From contig NZ_NIWU01000003.1 of assembly GCF_002236105.1 (NCBI RefSeq), positions 2,501 to 66,500 on the forward strand: a stretch of 64,000 bases of DNA, read 5' to 3'. Made by a program: the position numbers and the translations under genes. Origin of the DNA: Pseudomonas umsongensis. Lineage in GTDB: Bacteria > Pseudomonadota > Gammaproteobacteria > Pseudomonadales > Pseudomonadaceae. The notes under the pieces were generated by a model that saw only the letters and a list, made by a program, of their open reading frames with translations, had not been told where the DNA came from and ran no database searches. Every line of letters begins with the position of its first letter. Position 1 is the stretch's first letter. Below, one piece after another: positions 36,255 through 46,749 of this stretch.

Positions 36255-37328
36255 ATGGCCAAGCCTGGATTTCGCCTCGCGCTGTTTGCCACCTTTCTGG
36301 CACTGATTGTGGTGTTGCTCGGTGCCTATACCCGCCTGACCCACGCAGGCTTGGGCTGTCCGGACTGGCCTGGCTGCTACGGTTTTATCAGCGTGCCCAA
36401 AAGCGAAGCACAACTGGCCCATGCCGAATTGCATTTTCCGGACACGCCTGTAGAAGCCCATAAAGGCTGGAACGAGATGATCCACCGCTACTTCGCCGGC
36501 ACGCTGGGGCTGCTGATATCGGTGTTGGCCGGTAGGGCCTGGGTCCATCGCCGGCATCCAGGGCAACCGGTGAAGCTGCCGTTGTTCCTGCTGGCAGTGG
36601 TGTTTGCCCAAGCCGCGTTCGGCATGTGGACGGTGACACTCAAGCTCTGGCCGCAAGTCGTCACCGGACATCTGCTTGGCGGCTTTGCGACCCTGAGCCT
36701 GCTGTTTCTGCTGACCTTGCGCCTGTCCGGCGTACTGCCCGCATTGACGGTGCCGCGACGCCTGCAGTACTGGGCGACGGCGGGGCTGTTGCTGGTCATC
36801 GGGCAAATCGCCTTGGGTGGCTGGGTCAGCTCCAACTACGCCGCTGTGGCCTGCATCGACTTTCCGACGTGCCACGGGCAATGGCTGCCGCCTGCGGACT
36901 TCGCCAATGGCTTTCACCTGACCCAGCACATCGGCCCGAACTACCTCGGCGGGCAACTGGACAGCGACGCCCGCACCGCGATTCACCTGACACACCGGAT
37001 CGGCGCGTTGTTGGTGACCCTGGTGTTACTTGGCCTCGCCTGGCAACTGAAAGTCGTTGGCATGACGCGACTCGCCGGGTTGGTGCTGATCGCCCTCGCG
37101 GCGCAAATCACCCTGGGCATCAGCAACGTGCTGTTGCACCTGCCGCTACCGATTGCCGTCGCCCATAACGCCGGGGGCGCAGCGCTGTTGCTGACGATGG
37201 TGTTGGTCAATTACCACGCCCGGACCAGCCTGGTTCGGGTCAAGCAGCCGACACGCTGGCGTTTCAGCCCGCGTAAACATTCAGCCGGGCCCATAACAAT
37301 AAAAGGAGAGACGCCATGGCGATTCTGA
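36255..37328 (+). CDS. ctaA: Heme A synthase (COX15/CtaA)
   Basis: Oxidises heme O to heme A, 357 residues, eight membrane helices in two four-helix halves. Conserved segments are [18 protein letters not shown] near the N-terminus, E-M-I-H-R-Y near residue 76, and T-H-R-I-G-A near residue 244. The histidines bind heme. It lies 10 bases after the SCO-like gene, and its 3' end overlaps cyoE by 13 bases. Confidence 0.95.
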   Translation: MAKPGFRLALFATFLALIVVLLGAYTRLTHAGLGCPDWPGCYGFISVPKSEAQLAHAELHFPDTPVEAHKGWNEMIHRYFAGTLGLLISVLAGRAWVHRRHPGQPVKLPLFLLAVVFAQAAFGMWTVTLKLWPQVVTGHLLGGFATLSLLFLLTLRLSGVLPALTVPRRLQYWATAGLLLVIGQIALGGWVSSNYAAVACIDFPTCHGQWLPPADFANGFHLTQHIGPNYLGGQLDSDARTAIHLTHRIGALLVTLVLLGLAWQLKVVGMTRLAGLVLIALAAQITLGISNVLLHLPLPIAVAHNAGGAALLLTMVLVNYHARTSLVRVKQPTRWRFSPRKHSAGPITIKGETPWRF

Positions 37329-38215
37329 TCGGCGAACGTCACAGCCAGGCAATCTGGCGTGACTACCTGGAGCTGACCAAACCAAAGGTGGTGGTGCTGA
37401 TGCTCATCACTTCACTGGTAGGGATGTTCCTCGCAACGCGCGCCGGAGTGCCGTGGACCGTGCTGGTGTTCGGCAACCTGGGCATTGCCTTGTGTGCAGG
37501 CGGTGCGGCAGCGGTCAACCACGTGGTGGACCGCAGGATCGATGCGGTCATGGCTCGCACCCACAAACGGCCACTGGCCGAAGGCCGGGTGTCTCCGGCC
37601 GCCGCGCTGACTTTTGCCCTGGTGCTGGCACTGCTTGGCCAGGCCTTGTTGCTGGCCTTCACCAATCCGCTGACAGCATGGCTGACCCTTGCCTCCCTGC
37701 TCGGCTACGCAGTGGTCTACACCGGTTTCCTCAAGCGTGCGACGCCGCAGAATATCGTCATCGGAGGCCTGGCCGGGGCCGCTCCGCCGCTGCTCGGCTG
37801 GACCGCCGCCACCGGCCACGTCAGCGCCGAACCGCTGCTGTTGGTGCTGATCATCTTCGCCTGGACCCCGCCACACTTCTGGGCCCTTGCGATCCATCGC
37901 AAGGAGGAATATGCCAAGGCTGACATCCCAATGCTGCCGGTGACCCACGGCGAGCACTACACCAAGATCCACATCCTGCTTTACACCTGCGCGCTGCTGG
38001 CCGTCAGCCTGATGCCCTACGTGATCCACATGAGCGGCTTGCTCTACCTGGTCTGCGCCATCGGTCTTGGCGCCAGATTCCTGCAATGGGCCGTGGTGCT
38101 GTACCGTGGCACTCGGCCGCACGCGGCGATCAACACCTTCAAGTACTCTATTTACTACTTGTTCCTGCTGTTCATCGCCCTGCTCGTTGACCACTACTTA
38201 TTGTTGAACCTATGA
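37316..38215 (+). CDS. cyoE: Protoheme IX farnesyltransferase
   Basis: UbiA-family prenyltransferase making heme O from protoheme, 299 residues, seven to nine helices. The Mg-binding region [15 protein letters not shown] is near residues 64-79, and a second polar loop contains [11 protein letters not shown]. It is also named ctaB. AAAGGAG nine bases before the ATG lies within ctaA. It makes the substrate of the ctaA product. The stop overlaps the SCO gene by four bases (ATGA). Confidence 0.96.
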   Translation: MAILIGERHSQAIWRDYLELTKPKVVVLMLITSLVGMFLATRAGVPWTVLVFGNLGIALCAGGAAAVNHVVDRRIDAVMARTHKRPLAEGRVSPAAALTFALVLALLGQALLLAFTNPLTAWLTLASLLGYAVVYTGFLKRATPQNIVIGGLAGAAPPLLGWTAATGHVSAEPLLLVLIIFAWTPPHFWALAIHRKEEYAKADIPMLPVTHGEHYTKIHILLYTCALLAVSLMPYVIHMSGLLYLVCAIGLGARFLQWAVVLYRGTRPHAAINTFKYSIYYLFLLFIALLVDHYLLLNL

Positions 38216-38847
38216 CCCGAACCCAGAAAACCGTCTTCATCCTTGTCGCCCTGATCGCGCTGGTCCTGGGCCTGACCATCAACAAAGTGCTCTCCGGCAA
38301 AGGCCAGGGCGACCCGACGGCACTGATCGACGCGGGGATCATTCTCCTGCCGCAAAGCCGCAACCTGCCGGATGTGAAGATGACTGATCAGGACGGCAAG
38401 CCGGTGGCCATCAACGAGCTCAAAGGCAAGTGGAGCCTGCTGTTCTTCGGCTACACCTTCTGCCCGGATATCTGCCCGACCACCCTCGCCCAACTGCGCC
38501 AGATCAAGAGTGAATTGCCGCCGGAGGCTGTGGATAAGTTGCAGATCGTGCTGGTCAGTGTCGATCCGCACCGCGATACGCCCAAGCAGCTCAAGCAGTA
38601 CCTGGGCTACTTCGATCCGCAGTTTGTCGGCCTAACGGCGACGTCGACCGAGGATCTGCAAAAGATCGCTAATGCCGTGAGCATCCCGTTCATTCCGGCC
38701 GATACAAGCAAGCCGAACTACACGGTCGACCACAGCGGTAACCTCGCGGTCATTGGCCCGGACGGAACCCAGCGCGGCTTCATTCGGGCGCCGTTGAACA
38801 ATGTGAAGCTGGTGGCGCAATTGCCGGTGATGCTCAACCGCAAATAA
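38212..38847 (+). CDS. SCO1/SenC-family copper chaperone
   Basis: A 211-residue protein with an N-terminal membrane helix (about residues 6-26) and a thioredoxin-like domain. The copper-binding cysteines lie in [10 protein letters not shown] near residues 83-92 and the third ligand histidine in V-D-H-S-G near residue 173. It delivers copper to the Cu-A site of CoxB. It is the last gene of the rightward cox assembly cluster and is followed by a strong terminator. Confidence 0.95.
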   Translation: MTRTQKTVFILVALIALVLGLTINKVLSGKGQGDPTALIDAGIILLPQSRNLPDVKMTDQDGKPVAINELKGKWSLLFFGYTFCPDICPTTLAQLRQIKSELPPEAVDKLQIVLVSVDPHRDTPKQLKQYLGYFDPQFVGLTATSTEDLQKIANAVSIPFIPADTSKPNYTVDHSGNLAVIGPDGTQRGFIRAPLNNVKLVAQLPVMLNRK

Positions 38848-38886
38848 CCACCATACCGCTCCTACGGGAACGATATTTCAGGCACA

Positions 38887-38917
38887 AAAAAGGGGACGCT
38901 TATGGCGTCCCCTTTTT
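38887..38917. terminator. Bidirectional terminator between the cox cluster and metQ
   Basis: AAAAAGGGGACGC, five-base loop, GCGTCCCCTTTTT. The A and T flanks make it work in both directions for the convergent SCO and metQ genes. Confidence 0.93.
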
Positions 38918-38932
38918 CGTTGCGTCAGCCAA

Positions 38933-39706
38933 TCAGAACGCAGGCACCACCGCGCCTTTGTACTTCTCGAGAATGAAGGCCTTCACTTCCGGGCTGTGCA
39001 GGGCAGCAACCAGCTTCTTCATCGCTTCACTGTCCTTGTCGTCCGGACGGGCAACCAGGATGTTCACATAAGGCGAGTCGCTACCTTCAATGACCAGCGC
39101 GTCCTTGGACGGATCGAGCTTGGCTTCCAGCGCGTAGTTGGTGTTGATCAGCGCCAGGTCGACCTGGGTCAGCACGCGCGGGATGGTCGCGGCTTCCAGC
39201 TCACGGAATTTCAGGTTCTTCGGGTTCTCGGTAATGTCCTTGACCGTCGACAGGATGTTGTTCGAATCCTGCAACTTGATCACACCGGCCTTGGCCAGCA
39301 GCAGCAGCGCGCGGCCACCATTGGTGGCGTCGTTCGGGATCACCACGGTGGCGGTGCTTGGCAGCTCTTCCAGGGTCTTGTACTTGCTGGAGTAAGCACC
39401 CAGTGGTTCCAGGTGCACGCCGGCCACCGAGACCAGGTTGGTGCCCTTGGCCTTGTTGAACTCATCCAGGTACGGCTGGTGCTGGAAGAAGTTGGCGTCC
39501 AGGCGTTTTTCCGCGACCTGCACGTTCGGCTGGATGTAATCGGTGAAGACTTTAACCTTGAGGTCCACGCCTTGCTGGGCCAGGGCCGGTTTAACGAACT
39601 CGAGGATTTCCGCGTGCGGAACCGGAGTCGCGGCGACTGTCAGGGTGTCGGCGGCGTGGGCGGAAAAGGCTGCAACAGCAGCGAATGCGACGAGTAGTTT
39701 TTTCAT
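38933..39706 (-). CDS. metQ: Methionine ABC transporter substrate-binding protein (MetQ/NlpA)
   Basis: A periplasmic binding protein of 257 residues. It has a signal peptide (1-18, S-A-H-A), then A-D-T-L-T-V-A-A-T-P-V-P-H-A-E-I-L. NlpA-family motifs include L-D-A-N-F-F-Q-H and I-P-N-D-A-T-N-G-G-R-A. Unlike E. coli MetQ it lacks a lipobox, so it should be soluble. It lies 90 bases downstream of metI in the metN-metI-metQ order. P. aeruginosa carries the same set (PA5503-5505). Methionine is the likely ligand. Confidence 0.93.
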   Translation of the reverse strand: MKKLLVAFAAVAAFSAHAADTLTVAATPVPHAEILEFVKPALAQQGVDLKVKVFTDYIQPNVQVAEKRLDANFFQHQPYLDEFNKAKGTNLVSVAGVHLEPLGAYSSKYKTLEELPSTATVVIPNDATNGGRALLLLAKAGVIKLQDSNNILSTVKDITENPKNLKFRELEAATIPRVLTQVDLALINTNYALEAKLDPSKDALVIEGSDSPYVNILVARPDDKDSEAMKKLVAALHSPEVKAFILEKYKGAVVPAF

Positions 39707-39796
39707 TCAGCTAACTCCTTTTGGGTACCCGCTTGAGGCGCCAGTCTTCGGCGCCTCAAGCGAATGGCCGGCTCATTTGTCATGTACGAGAACGTT

Positions 39797-40471
39797 TTAT
39801 TTCCGAGAGAAATGCACAACCAGCTTGTCGCCAACGGTTTGCAGGACCTGCACCAGCACCAGCAGCAGCACCACCGTCACCACCATCACGTCAGTCTGGA
39901 AACGCTGGTAGCCGAACCGGATCGCCAGGTCACCCAGACCACCGGCACCGACCACACCGGCCATTGCCGTGTAGGACACCAGTGTAATGGCAGTCACCGT
40001 AATCGCCGCGAAAATGCCCGGGCGGGCTTCAGGCAGCAAGGCATTGGTGATGATCTGCCGCGTCGTCGCGCCCATGGCCTGGGTCGCTTCGATGATGCCG
40101 CGATCCACTTCGCGCAGAGCGGTTTCCACCAGCCGCGCGAAAAACGGCGTGGCACCGACCACCAGCGGCGGGATCGCGCCGGCGACCCCCAGGGAAGTGC
40201 CAGTGATCAACACGGTGAACGGAATCATCACGATCAACAGAATGATGAAGGGCAGCGAACGCAGGATGTTCACCACCAGAGACAACATCGCGTAGACGCC
40301 TTTGGCTTCCAGCAACTGACGCGGGCTGCAGAGGAACAACAGCACACCCAGCGGCAGGCCCAGCAACACGGTGAACAGCAGCGAACCACCGAGCATCAGC
40401 AGCGTATCACCGGTGGCCAGCCAGATTTCGAACCAGTCGATGTTGGCGAAGAAACTAGTCAGGGCTTCCAT
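39797..40471 (-). CDS. metI: Methionine ABC transporter permease
   Basis: A 224-residue permease with five to six helices and the EAA-type loop (A-T-Q-A-M-G-A-T-T-R-Q-I-I near residues 130-142) that contacts MetN. Its ATG overlaps the metN stop by one base (40471). Confidence 0.94.
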   Translation of the reverse strand: MEALTSFFANIDWFEIWLATGDTLLMLGGSLLFTVLLGLPLGVLLFLCSPRQLLEAKGVYAMLSLVVNILRSLPFIILLIVMIPFTVLITGTSLGVAGAIPPLVVGATPFFARLVETALREVDRGIIEATQAMGATTRQIITNALLPEARPGIFAAITVTAITLVSYTAMAGVVGAGGLGDLAIRFGYQRFQTDVMVVTVVLLLVLVQVLQTVGDKLVVHFSRK

Positions 40472-41478
40472 TAGCGCAGCACCTCCATGTGAACGTCGGC
40501 CGCGGTGAAGCGGGCAAAAGCCGCTTCCATGTCACCACCGGTCACGGCCAGGGTCAGTTGCCCGTAAGGGACGTCCTTGATGCGATCGATCCGACCGGCC
40601 AGGATGCTGTAGTCCACACCGGTCTCCCGAGCGACGGTTCCCAGTAGGGGCGCGTAGGTCGCTTCGCCCTGGAAGGTCAGACGCACGATGCGGCCTGGCA
40701 CGTGTGCGAAGTCGTCACGCTGTTCGCTTTCGTCGATGTGCTCGTCTTCTTGCACGAAACGCTTGGTCGTCGGGTGTTTCGGATGCAGGAACACCTCGGC
40801 CACCGAACCTTGCTCGACAATCACGCCAGCGTCCATGACGCCGACCTGGTCGCAGACTCGGCGGATCACGTCCATTTCATGGGTGATCAGCACGATGGTC
40901 AACTTCAGCTCACGATTGATCTCAGCCAATAATTGCAGGACCGACGCCGTGGTCTGCGGGTCCAGTGCACTGGTGGCTTCGTCGCACAGCAGGATTTTCG
41001 GCTTGGTCGCCAAGGCGCGGGCAATGCCTACACGCTGCTTCTGGCCGCCGGACAACTGCGCTGGATACTTGTTGGCGTGATCGGACAAACCGACCCGGGC
41101 CAACAACTCGGCCACGCGCAGATCGATCTCGCGGCGGGACAATTCACCGGCCAGCGTCAGCGGCAGCGCAACGTTGTCGGCAACGGTCTTGGACGCCAGC
41201 AGGTTGAAGTGCTGGAAAATCATTCCGACCTGCTGACGGAAACGGCGCAGTCCGTTGGCATCGAGCGCAGTGACTTCTTCGCCGTCCACGATGATCTTGC
41301 CGCCGCTGGAGTTTTCCAGGCGATTGATCAGACGCAGCAGGGTACTTTTTCCCGCACCGGAATGGCCGATCAGACCAAAGACCTGACCATTCTCTATCGT
41401 CAGACTGGTCGGATGCAGGGCGGGGATATCCTTACCGGCGACGCGGTAGGTTTTATGGACGTTTTGAAACTCGATCAC
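40471..41478 (-). CDS. metN: Methionine ABC transporter ATP-binding protein
   Basis: A 335-residue ATPase. Walker A is G-H-S-G-A-G-K-S-T near residue 38, the signature L-S-G-G-Q-K-Q-R is near residue 140, and Walker B is I-L-L-C-D-E. A C-terminal NIL domain (after about residue 265) binds methionine and inhibits transport in E. coli MetN. It is the first gene of the leftward metNIQ operon. The 41479-41688 gap carries its promoter and that of the catalase gene, but I cannot place either with certainty. Confidence 0.95.
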   Translation of the reverse strand: MIEFQNVHKTYRVAGKDIPALHPTSLTIENGQVFGLIGHSGAGKSTLLRLINRLENSSGGKIIVDGEEVTALDANGLRRFRQQVGMIFQHFNLLASKTVADNVALPLTLAGELSRREIDLRVAELLARVGLSDHANKYPAQLSGGQKQRVGIARALATKPKILLCDEATSALDPQTTASVLQLLAEINRELKLTIVLITHEMDVIRRVCDQVGVMDAGVIVEQGSVAEVFLHPKHPTTKRFVQEDEHIDESEQRDDFAHVPGRIVRLTFQGEATYAPLLGTVARETGVDYSILAGRIDRIKDVPYGQLTLAVTGGDMEAAFARFTAADVHMEVLR

Positions 41479-41688
41479 GTAGCGAACCTTGTGGGGCGCG
41501 TTGGAAAAGGATCAGCGGTTAGCCGGGCGCGCATTTTAGCCTGTCCGTATAGCAGTTCTTAGCATTTATTTCGTATTCAACCAGTCATTTGGCAATAACG
41601 CGATCAAAGGTCAGATAAAAGGAACGGCTCGAAACGTCATCAGTCACTAATTAGGCCACTCGAAACAATCCCCGAGGAGTCATGCCTG

Positions 41689-43827
41689 ATGAGCACCAAG
41701 AAGCCTGCCGCCCCCAAGAGCGCACTGGCCGGGACCGATACCCTGGACCGCAGCAACACCAATACCAAGCTCGATAGCCTGGAAAAATTCCGTTCCGACG
41801 CCACCGGTCAGGCCTTGCGTACCAATCAGGGCGTGAAGGTGGCGGACAATCAGAACACCTTGAAAGCCGGCGCCCGAGGGCCATCGTTGCTGGAAGACTT
41901 CATCATGCGTGAAAAAATCACGCACTTTGACCATGAGCGCATCCCCGAGCGTATCGTGCATGCCCGAGGCACGGGTGCCCATGGTTTCTTCCAGACTTAC
42001 GAGAACCACTCAGTACTGACCAAGGCCGGTTTCCTGCAAGACCCGGCGCAGAAAACGCCGGTGTTCGTGCGTTTTTCCACCGTGCAGGGGCCCCGTGGTT
42101 CAGGCGATACCGTGCGGGACGTACGTGGTTTCGCTGTGAAGTTTTTCACCAATGAAGGCAACTTCGACCTGGTGGGCAATAACATGCCGGTGTTTTTCAT
42201 CCAGGACGCCATCAAATTTCCCGACTTTGTCCATGCAGTAAAACCCGAGCCTCACAATGAAATCCCTACTGGCGGCTCGGCCCACGATACGTTTTGGGAC
42301 TTTGTCTCACTGCAACCTGAATCAGCCCATATGGTGATCTGGGCCATGTCCGACCGGGCAATTCCGAAAAGCCTGCGCAGCATGCAAGGTTTCGGCGTGC
42401 ACACCTTCCGGTTGATCAACGCCGAAGGTAAATCGCGTTTCGTCAAATTCCACTGGCGCCCCGCCGCCGGGACCTGCTCGTTGGTGTGGGATGAAGCGCA
42501 GAAACTGGCGGGTAAAGACACCGATTATCACCGCCGCGATCTCTGGGAAGCCATCGAGATGGGTGACTACCCGGAATGGGAACTCGGCGTGCAGATTATT
42601 GAGGAGGAAAACGAACACGCCTTCGATTTCGACATCCTCGACCCCACCAAGCTGATTCCTGAAGAGCTCGTGCCCATTACGCCACTGGGGAAAATGACGC
42701 TCAACCGCAACCCGGACAATTTCTTCGCCGAAACCGAGCAGGTTGCATTCTGCCCGGGGCATATCGTGCCCGGGATCGACTTCTCCAATGATCCGTTGCT
42801 GCAAGGTCGGCTGTTTTCCTACACCGATACGCAGATCAGCCGACTTGGTGGACCGAATTTTCATGAAATCCCGATCAACCGTCCGGTAACACCACTCCAC
42901 AACGGCCAGCGTGATGCATTACACCGCACCACCATCGACAAGGGGCGTGCGTCCTACGAACCCAACTCCATCGACGGCGGATGGCCGAAAGAAACACCTC
43001 CTGCCGCCCAGGACGGCGGTTTCGAAAGTTATGCGGAGCGCATCGACGCCAATAAGATCCGGCAGCGCAGCGAGTCGTTCAGCGACCACTTCTCCCAGGC
43101 ACGGCTGTTTTTCCACAGCATGAGCAAGCATGAGCAAGAACACATCATCGCGGCATACAGCTTTGAGCTGGGCAAGGTTGAGCGTGAGTTCATCCGGGCC
43201 AGGCAAGTGAATGAAATCCTGGCCAACATCGATCTGGAGCTGGCCAAACGGGTGGCACAGAACCTCGGGCTTGCGGCGCCGAAAGCGGGGACCGTCGATG
43301 TACCGAAAACGTCCCCGGACCGCTCGCCGGCCCTGAGCCAGGCCAACCTGCTGCCAGGCGACATCAAAACCCGGAAGGTAGCGATCCTGGCGGCCGACGG
43401 CGTGGACGGGGCAGCAATCGATGCCATGAAGAAAGCGCTGGAAGCTGAAGGGGCGCATGCCAAATTGCTCGGCCCGACCTCGGCCCCGGTGAAAACCTCC
43501 GATGGCAAGTCGTTGCCGGTAGATGCGTCCATGGAAGGCTCGCCTTCAGTAACATTCGACGCTGTGTTCGTGCCTGGAGGCGCGGCATCGATCAAGGCGC
43601 TGAGCACTGACGGTGTGGCGTTGCATTACGTACTGGAGGCTTACAAGCATTTGAAAGCGATTGCGTTGCACGGTGAGGCGAAGCAGTTGCTGGATGTGTT
43701 GAAACTGGAGGTTGATGCGGGGTTGATTGTGGGTACGGATGCGAAGTTGGCCAAGCCGTTCTTTACGGCGATTGGTCAGCATCGGGTTTGGGAGAGGGAG
43801 CCCAAGGTCAAGGCGATTCCGGCCTAG
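41689..43827 (+). CDS. katE: Large-subunit monofunctional catalase (HPII/KatE type)
   Basis: A heme catalase of 712 residues. The catalytic histidine is in [12 protein letters not shown] near residue 90. The asparagine is in D-L-V-G-N-N-M-P-V near residue 163. The proximal tyrosine is expected in R-L-F-S-Y-T-D-T-Q near residue 377. The last 150 residues form the DJ-1/class I glutamine amidotransferase-like domain typical of clade 2 catalases. A GAGGAGT site precedes the ATG. It is monocistronic. Stationary-phase control is known for the family but not shown here. Confidence 0.95.
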   Translation: MSTKKPAAPKSALAGTDTLDRSNTNTKLDSLEKFRSDATGQALRTNQGVKVADNQNTLKAGARGPSLLEDFIMREKITHFDHERIPERIVHARGTGAHGFFQTYENHSVLTKAGFLQDPAQKTPVFVRFSTVQGPRGSGDTVRDVRGFAVKFFTNEGNFDLVGNNMPVFFIQDAIKFPDFVHAVKPEPHNEIPTGGSAHDTFWDFVSLQPESAHMVIWAMSDRAIPKSLRSMQGFGVHTFRLINAEGKSRFVKFHWRPAAGTCSLVWDEAQKLAGKDTDYHRRDLWEAIEMGDYPEWELGVQIIEEENEHAFDFDILDPTKLIPEELVPITPLGKMTLNRNPDNFFAETEQVAFCPGHIVPGIDFSNDPLLQGRLFSYTDTQISRLGGPNFHEIPINRPVTPLHNGQRDALHRTTIDKGRASYEPNSIDGGWPKETPPAAQDGGFESYAERIDANKIRQRSESFSDHFSQARLFFHSMSKHEQEHIIAAYSFELGKVEREFIRARQVNEILANIDLELAKRVAQNLGLAAPKAGTVDVPKTSPDRSPALSQANLLPGDIKTRKVAILAADGVDGAAIDAMKKALEAEGAHAKLLGPTSAPVKTSDGKSLPVDASMEGSPSVTFDAVFVPGGAASIKALSTDGVALHYVLEAYKHLKAIALHGEAKQLLDVLKLEVDAGLIVGTDAKLAKPFFTAIGQHRVWEREPKVKAIPA

Positions 43828-43852
43828 AAAGCTTTATCGTCGGATAGGATGC

Positions 43853-43874
43853 CATCGCGGGCTTGCCCGCGATG
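43853..43874. repeat. Single REP hairpin
   Basis: CATCGCGGGC-TT-GCCCGCGATG lies between the convergent katE and lipoprotein genes and probably acts as a boundary. Confidence 0.85.
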
Positions 43875-43877
43875 CTT

Positions 43878-44597
43878 TCAAGGGGCTTTGCGGGGACTCA
43901 ATACCATCTGCGCCGGAACGCTGCGCAGAATCTGCCGCTCCAGCTTCAGATCAAACTGCGGATCGAGCTTCTGCACGCGCTTGATCAACAAATTGGCCAG
44001 CCAAGGATAATCATCGGTACGCGGAACCTGAAGGCTCACATCGCACTGAAAATTCACCACATCGGCGGCAATAGCATCCAATTGACGACGCATTTTCCCC
44101 ATATCGGTGATTTTCAGCTTCACCGTCGTGCTTTCAGCCTCAGGGTCAATGACCTTGGCCTTGCGCTTGGCTTCGGCGGACTTGAGGTCTGCTTCGGCCT
44201 TTTCCAGCTCAGCCTTGCGGGCTTGTGCGATGGCACCGTTGACACCACCGGTCAGCGCAGGCGCTTTAGGCATCAAGACCCGAGCCCGGGCCAATGCGGT
44301 GGCAGCAGCGTTTACATCGCCCTTTTGCAGGACGATCTGACTACGCAGCAGATAGGCTTCGGCCAGTTGACGCTGGTATTGCTCTAGGGACTGATCGTTG
44401 GGGGACTCGGCCTGCAACGCTGCCAATTGATTCTCGGCTGTGGCCAGCTCGCTGCTGGCCAGGCTTTGTTCCAGCTGTGCAATGGCCGTGGCCCGCGCAT
44501 CCGGGGCCTCGGTGGCTGCCGGTGGCGTGCTTTGGCAAGCGCCCAGCAGCAAAGAAAATGCGACAAGGAGCAGATAACGGGAGGCGAACGACTTCAT
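43878..44597 (-). CDS. Periplasmic lipoprotein of unknown function downstream of znuB (PA5502-like)
   Basis: A 239-residue lipoprotein (lipobox L-L-L-G-A-C, Cys21). The N-terminal half is rich in Ala, Gln and Glu and looks like two or three helical TPR-like repeats (residues 40-115). It includes L-L-R-S-Q-I-V-L-Q-K-G-D-V-N-A-A-A-T-A-L. A coiled-coil segment R-K-A-E-L-E-K-A-E-A-D-L and a C-terminal domain follow. It starts 37 bases after the znuB stop, so it is probably the last gene of the zur-znuCB operon. Whether it serves zinc uptake is unknown. Confidence 0.83.
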   Translation of the reverse strand: MKSFASRYLLLVAFSLLLGACQSTPPAATEAPDARATAIAQLEQSLASSELATAENQLAALQAESPNDQSLEQYQRQLAEAYLLRSQIVLQKGDVNAAATALARARVLMPKAPALTGGVNGAIAQARKAELEKAEADLKSAEAKRKAKVIDPEAESTTVKLKITDMGKMRRQLDAIAADVVNFQCDVSLQVPRTDDYPWLANLLIKRVQKLDPQFDLKLERQILRSVPAQMVLSPRKAP

Positions 44598-44634
44598 TCC
44601 TGCGACTCTCTATTTGCGCAAAAAACGAGCAAGT

Positions 44635-45423
44635 CTACACCCCTCGACGGGGCAGAACAAAACTCAGCAGAAACAGCGCGGCGGCCGCCACTACAATCGA
44701 CGGGCCCGCCGGGGTGTCCTTGAACCAGGACAACGCCAACCCGCCACACACGGCGAGCACGCCCAGCAGGCTGGCGCCCAGTGCCATCTGCTCCGGTGAG
44801 CGGGCGTGACGTTGTGCCGCGGCGGCCGGAATGATCAACAACGATGTGATCAGCAACACACCGACGATTTTCATCGCCACGGCAATCACTACGGCGATCA
44901 ACAGCATCAGCGCCAGGCGCAATCCCGCCACCGGCAGCCCTTCGACCCTCGCCAACTCTTCGTGCACCGTGATTGCCAGCAATGGCCGCCACAATGTCAC
45001 CAACAACGCCAGCACCGCAGCGCTACCCCCGAGGATCCATGCCAGATCGGTCGGGCTGATCGCCAGCAAGTCACCGAACAGATAGGCCATCAGGTCGATC
45101 CGCACTTCGTGCATGAAGCTTAGTACCACCAGGCCCAAAGAGAGGGTGCTGGGTGCGAGAATTCCCAAAAGCGTGTCGGAGGCCAACGGCTGGCGCTGTT
45201 GCAAGGTCACCAGCAATACCGCCAACAGCAAGCAGCCGACGGTGACGGCCACTGTCGGGCTGACATCCAGCAAAAAGCCCAGCGCCACGCCCAGCAATGC
45301 CGCGTGGGACAGGGTATCGCCGAAATAAGCCATGCGCCGCCAGACCACGAAGGAGCCCAACGGGCCCGCCACAACTGCCAGAGCCAATCCTGCAAGCAGG
45401 GCGTAGAGCAGAAAATCAGCCAT
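44635..45423 (-). CDS. znuB: Zinc ABC transporter permease
   Basis: A 262-residue ABC-3 family permease with about eight helices. The start [10 protein letters not shown] (complement of 45421-45423) overlaps the znuC stop by eight bases; a longer frame overlaps znuC and is rejected. [18 protein letters not shown] is the family hallmark. It carries zinc delivered by ZnuA across the inner membrane. Confidence 0.95.
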   Translation of the reverse strand: MADFLLYALLAGLALAVVAGPLGSFVVWRRMAYFGDTLSHAALLGVALGFLLDVSPTVAVTVGCLLLAVLLVTLQQRQPLASDTLLGILAPSTLSLGLVVLSFMHEVRIDLMAYLFGDLLAISPTDLAWILGGSAAVLALLVTLWRPLLAITVHEELARVEGLPVAGLRLALMLLIAVVIAVAMKIVGVLLITSLLIIPAAAAQRHARSPEQMALGASLLGVLAVCGGLALSWFKDTPAGPSIVVAAAALFLLSFVLPRRGV

Positions 45424-46204
45424 GCTTGCAGCTATCTCCGTGAACATGGGTATGACCCGATGTGGGCGCCTTGACCACCGAGCCGTGCAGATCGTGGGCG
45501 TGGTCGTGGTGGTGGTGATAAATCGCCAGGCTTTGCGCGTTTTTTCCGAAAAGCTCGACAAATGCCGGATCGCCGCTGACCTGCTCGGGGTGGCCGGAGC
45601 AGCAGACATGGCGATTCAGGCAAACTACCTGGTCGGTGGTGCTCATCACCAGGTGCAAATCGTGGGAAACCATCAACACACCGCAGCCGTGACGATCTCG
45701 CAGGCGGGTGATCAGGCTATAGAGTTCAGCTTGGCCGGCCACGTCGACGCCTTGTACCGGTTCGTCGAGCACCAGCAGCTCAGGCTCACGCAACAAGGCC
45801 CGGGCCAACAGGACACGTTGCATCTCACCGCCGGAAACACTTTGCACGGGGCTGTCGATCACCTGCTCGGCGCCGACTTCCTTGAGCGCGGCCAACGCCA
45901 TCGCGCGGTCCACACCCGGCACCAAGCGCAAGAAGCGCAGCACCGAGAGCGGCAGGGTCGGGTCGACATGCAGCTTTTGCGGCATGTAGCCGACCCGCAG
46001 TTTCGGCTTGCGCCAGACGCTGCCACTGTCGGGCTTCAGCAGACCGAGCACGGCGCGCACCAGTGTGGTCTTGCCGGCGCCATTGGGGCCGATCAGGGTC
46101 ACAATCTGCCCCGGCTCGACGCTCAGTTCGATGTTATCCAGCACCGGTTGCCCGGCAAACGTGACGGCAACCTGCTCGAGGCGGATCAGCGCGTTGCTCA
46201 TCAA
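45416..46204 (-). CDS. znuC: Zinc ABC transporter ATP-binding protein
   Basis: A 262-residue ATPase. Walker A is G-P-N-G-A-G-K-T-T near residue 38, the signature is V-S-G-G-E-M-Q-R, and Walker B is L-L-V-L-D-E-P. The C-terminal tail is rich in histidine ([10 protein letters not shown]), which may bind zinc, as is usual for ZnuC. Its ATG overlaps the zur stop (46201-46204), and its end overlaps znuB. Confidence 0.95.
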   Translation of the reverse strand: MMSNALIRLEQVAVTFAGQPVLDNIELSVEPGQIVTLIGPNGAGKTTLVRAVLGLLKPDSGSVWRKPKLRVGYMPQKLHVDPTLPLSVLRFLRLVPGVDRAMALAALKEVGAEQVIDSPVQSVSGGEMQRVLLARALLREPELLVLDEPVQGVDVAGQAELYSLITRLRDRHGCGVLMVSHDLHLVMSTTDQVVCLNRHVCCSGHPEQVSGDPAFVELFGKNAQSLAIYHHHHDHAHDLHGSVVKAPTSGHTHVHGDSCKHG

Positions 46205-46683
46205 GCCCCCTGGCAGCCCGAACAGAGACCGATCACTTCAACGGTCTGGCCTTCGACGACAAACCCGACGTCCCTGGCACTGGCGATGATCGCGTCGCTG
46301 ATGGACTTCTGTTCGAGTTCGATGGCGGCGTGGCATTCACGGCAGATCAGGAACTGACCCTGGTGGGCGTGCGTCGGGTGATTACAGCCGATGAAGGCGT
46401 TGAGCGAGGAGATACGGTGTACCAGGCCGTTTTCCAGCAGGAAATCCAGAGCGCGGTAAACCGTTGGGGGTGCGGCCCGGCGCCCGTCCTGCTCACTGAG
46501 GACCGCAAGAATGTCATAGGCCCCCAGTGGCTTATGGCTTTGCCACACCAGTTCCAGCACCCGCCGACGCAACGCGGTCAGGCGCAAACCCTGGCGCGCG
46601 CACAGGGCGTCGGCCTCAGACAGTGCGCTGTGAACGCAATGAGAGTGGTCGTGAGGACGGCTGGCTATCGGTGTTTTAGGCAT
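46201..46683 (-). CDS. zur: Zinc uptake regulator Zur
   Basis: A Fur-family repressor of 160 residues. The winged helix is near residues 30-95 ([12 protein letters not shown]). The structural zinc cysteines lie in C-R-E-C-H near residue 115 and L-C-S-G-C near residue 155. The histidine-rich dimer region is [12 protein letters not shown]. With zinc it represses znu genes. It is the first gene of zur-znuC-znuB and divergent from znuA, with a Zur-like site between. Confidence 0.95.
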   Translation of the reverse strand: MPKTPIASRPHDHSHCVHSALSEADALCARQGLRLTALRRRVLELVWQSHKPLGAYDILAVLSEQDGRRAAPPTVYRALDFLLENGLVHRISSLNAFIGCNHPTHAHQGQFLICRECHAAIELEQKSISDAIIASARDVGFVVEGQTVEVIGLCSGCQGA

Positions 46684-46709
46684 GAGCGGCGACGAGTATT
46701 GTGAGAGAC

Positions 46710-46722
46710 GTTATTATGTTAC
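46710..46722. promoter_or_regulatory. Probable Zur box between zur and znuA
   Basis: GTTATTATGTTAC matches 10 of 13 positions of the Zur core GTTATAATATAAC. It lies 27 bases from the zur start and 28 from znuA, placed to control both promoters. Confidence 0.7.
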
Positions 46723-46749
46723 CCGTTCTCGCCTCTTCGAGTGGTCATC

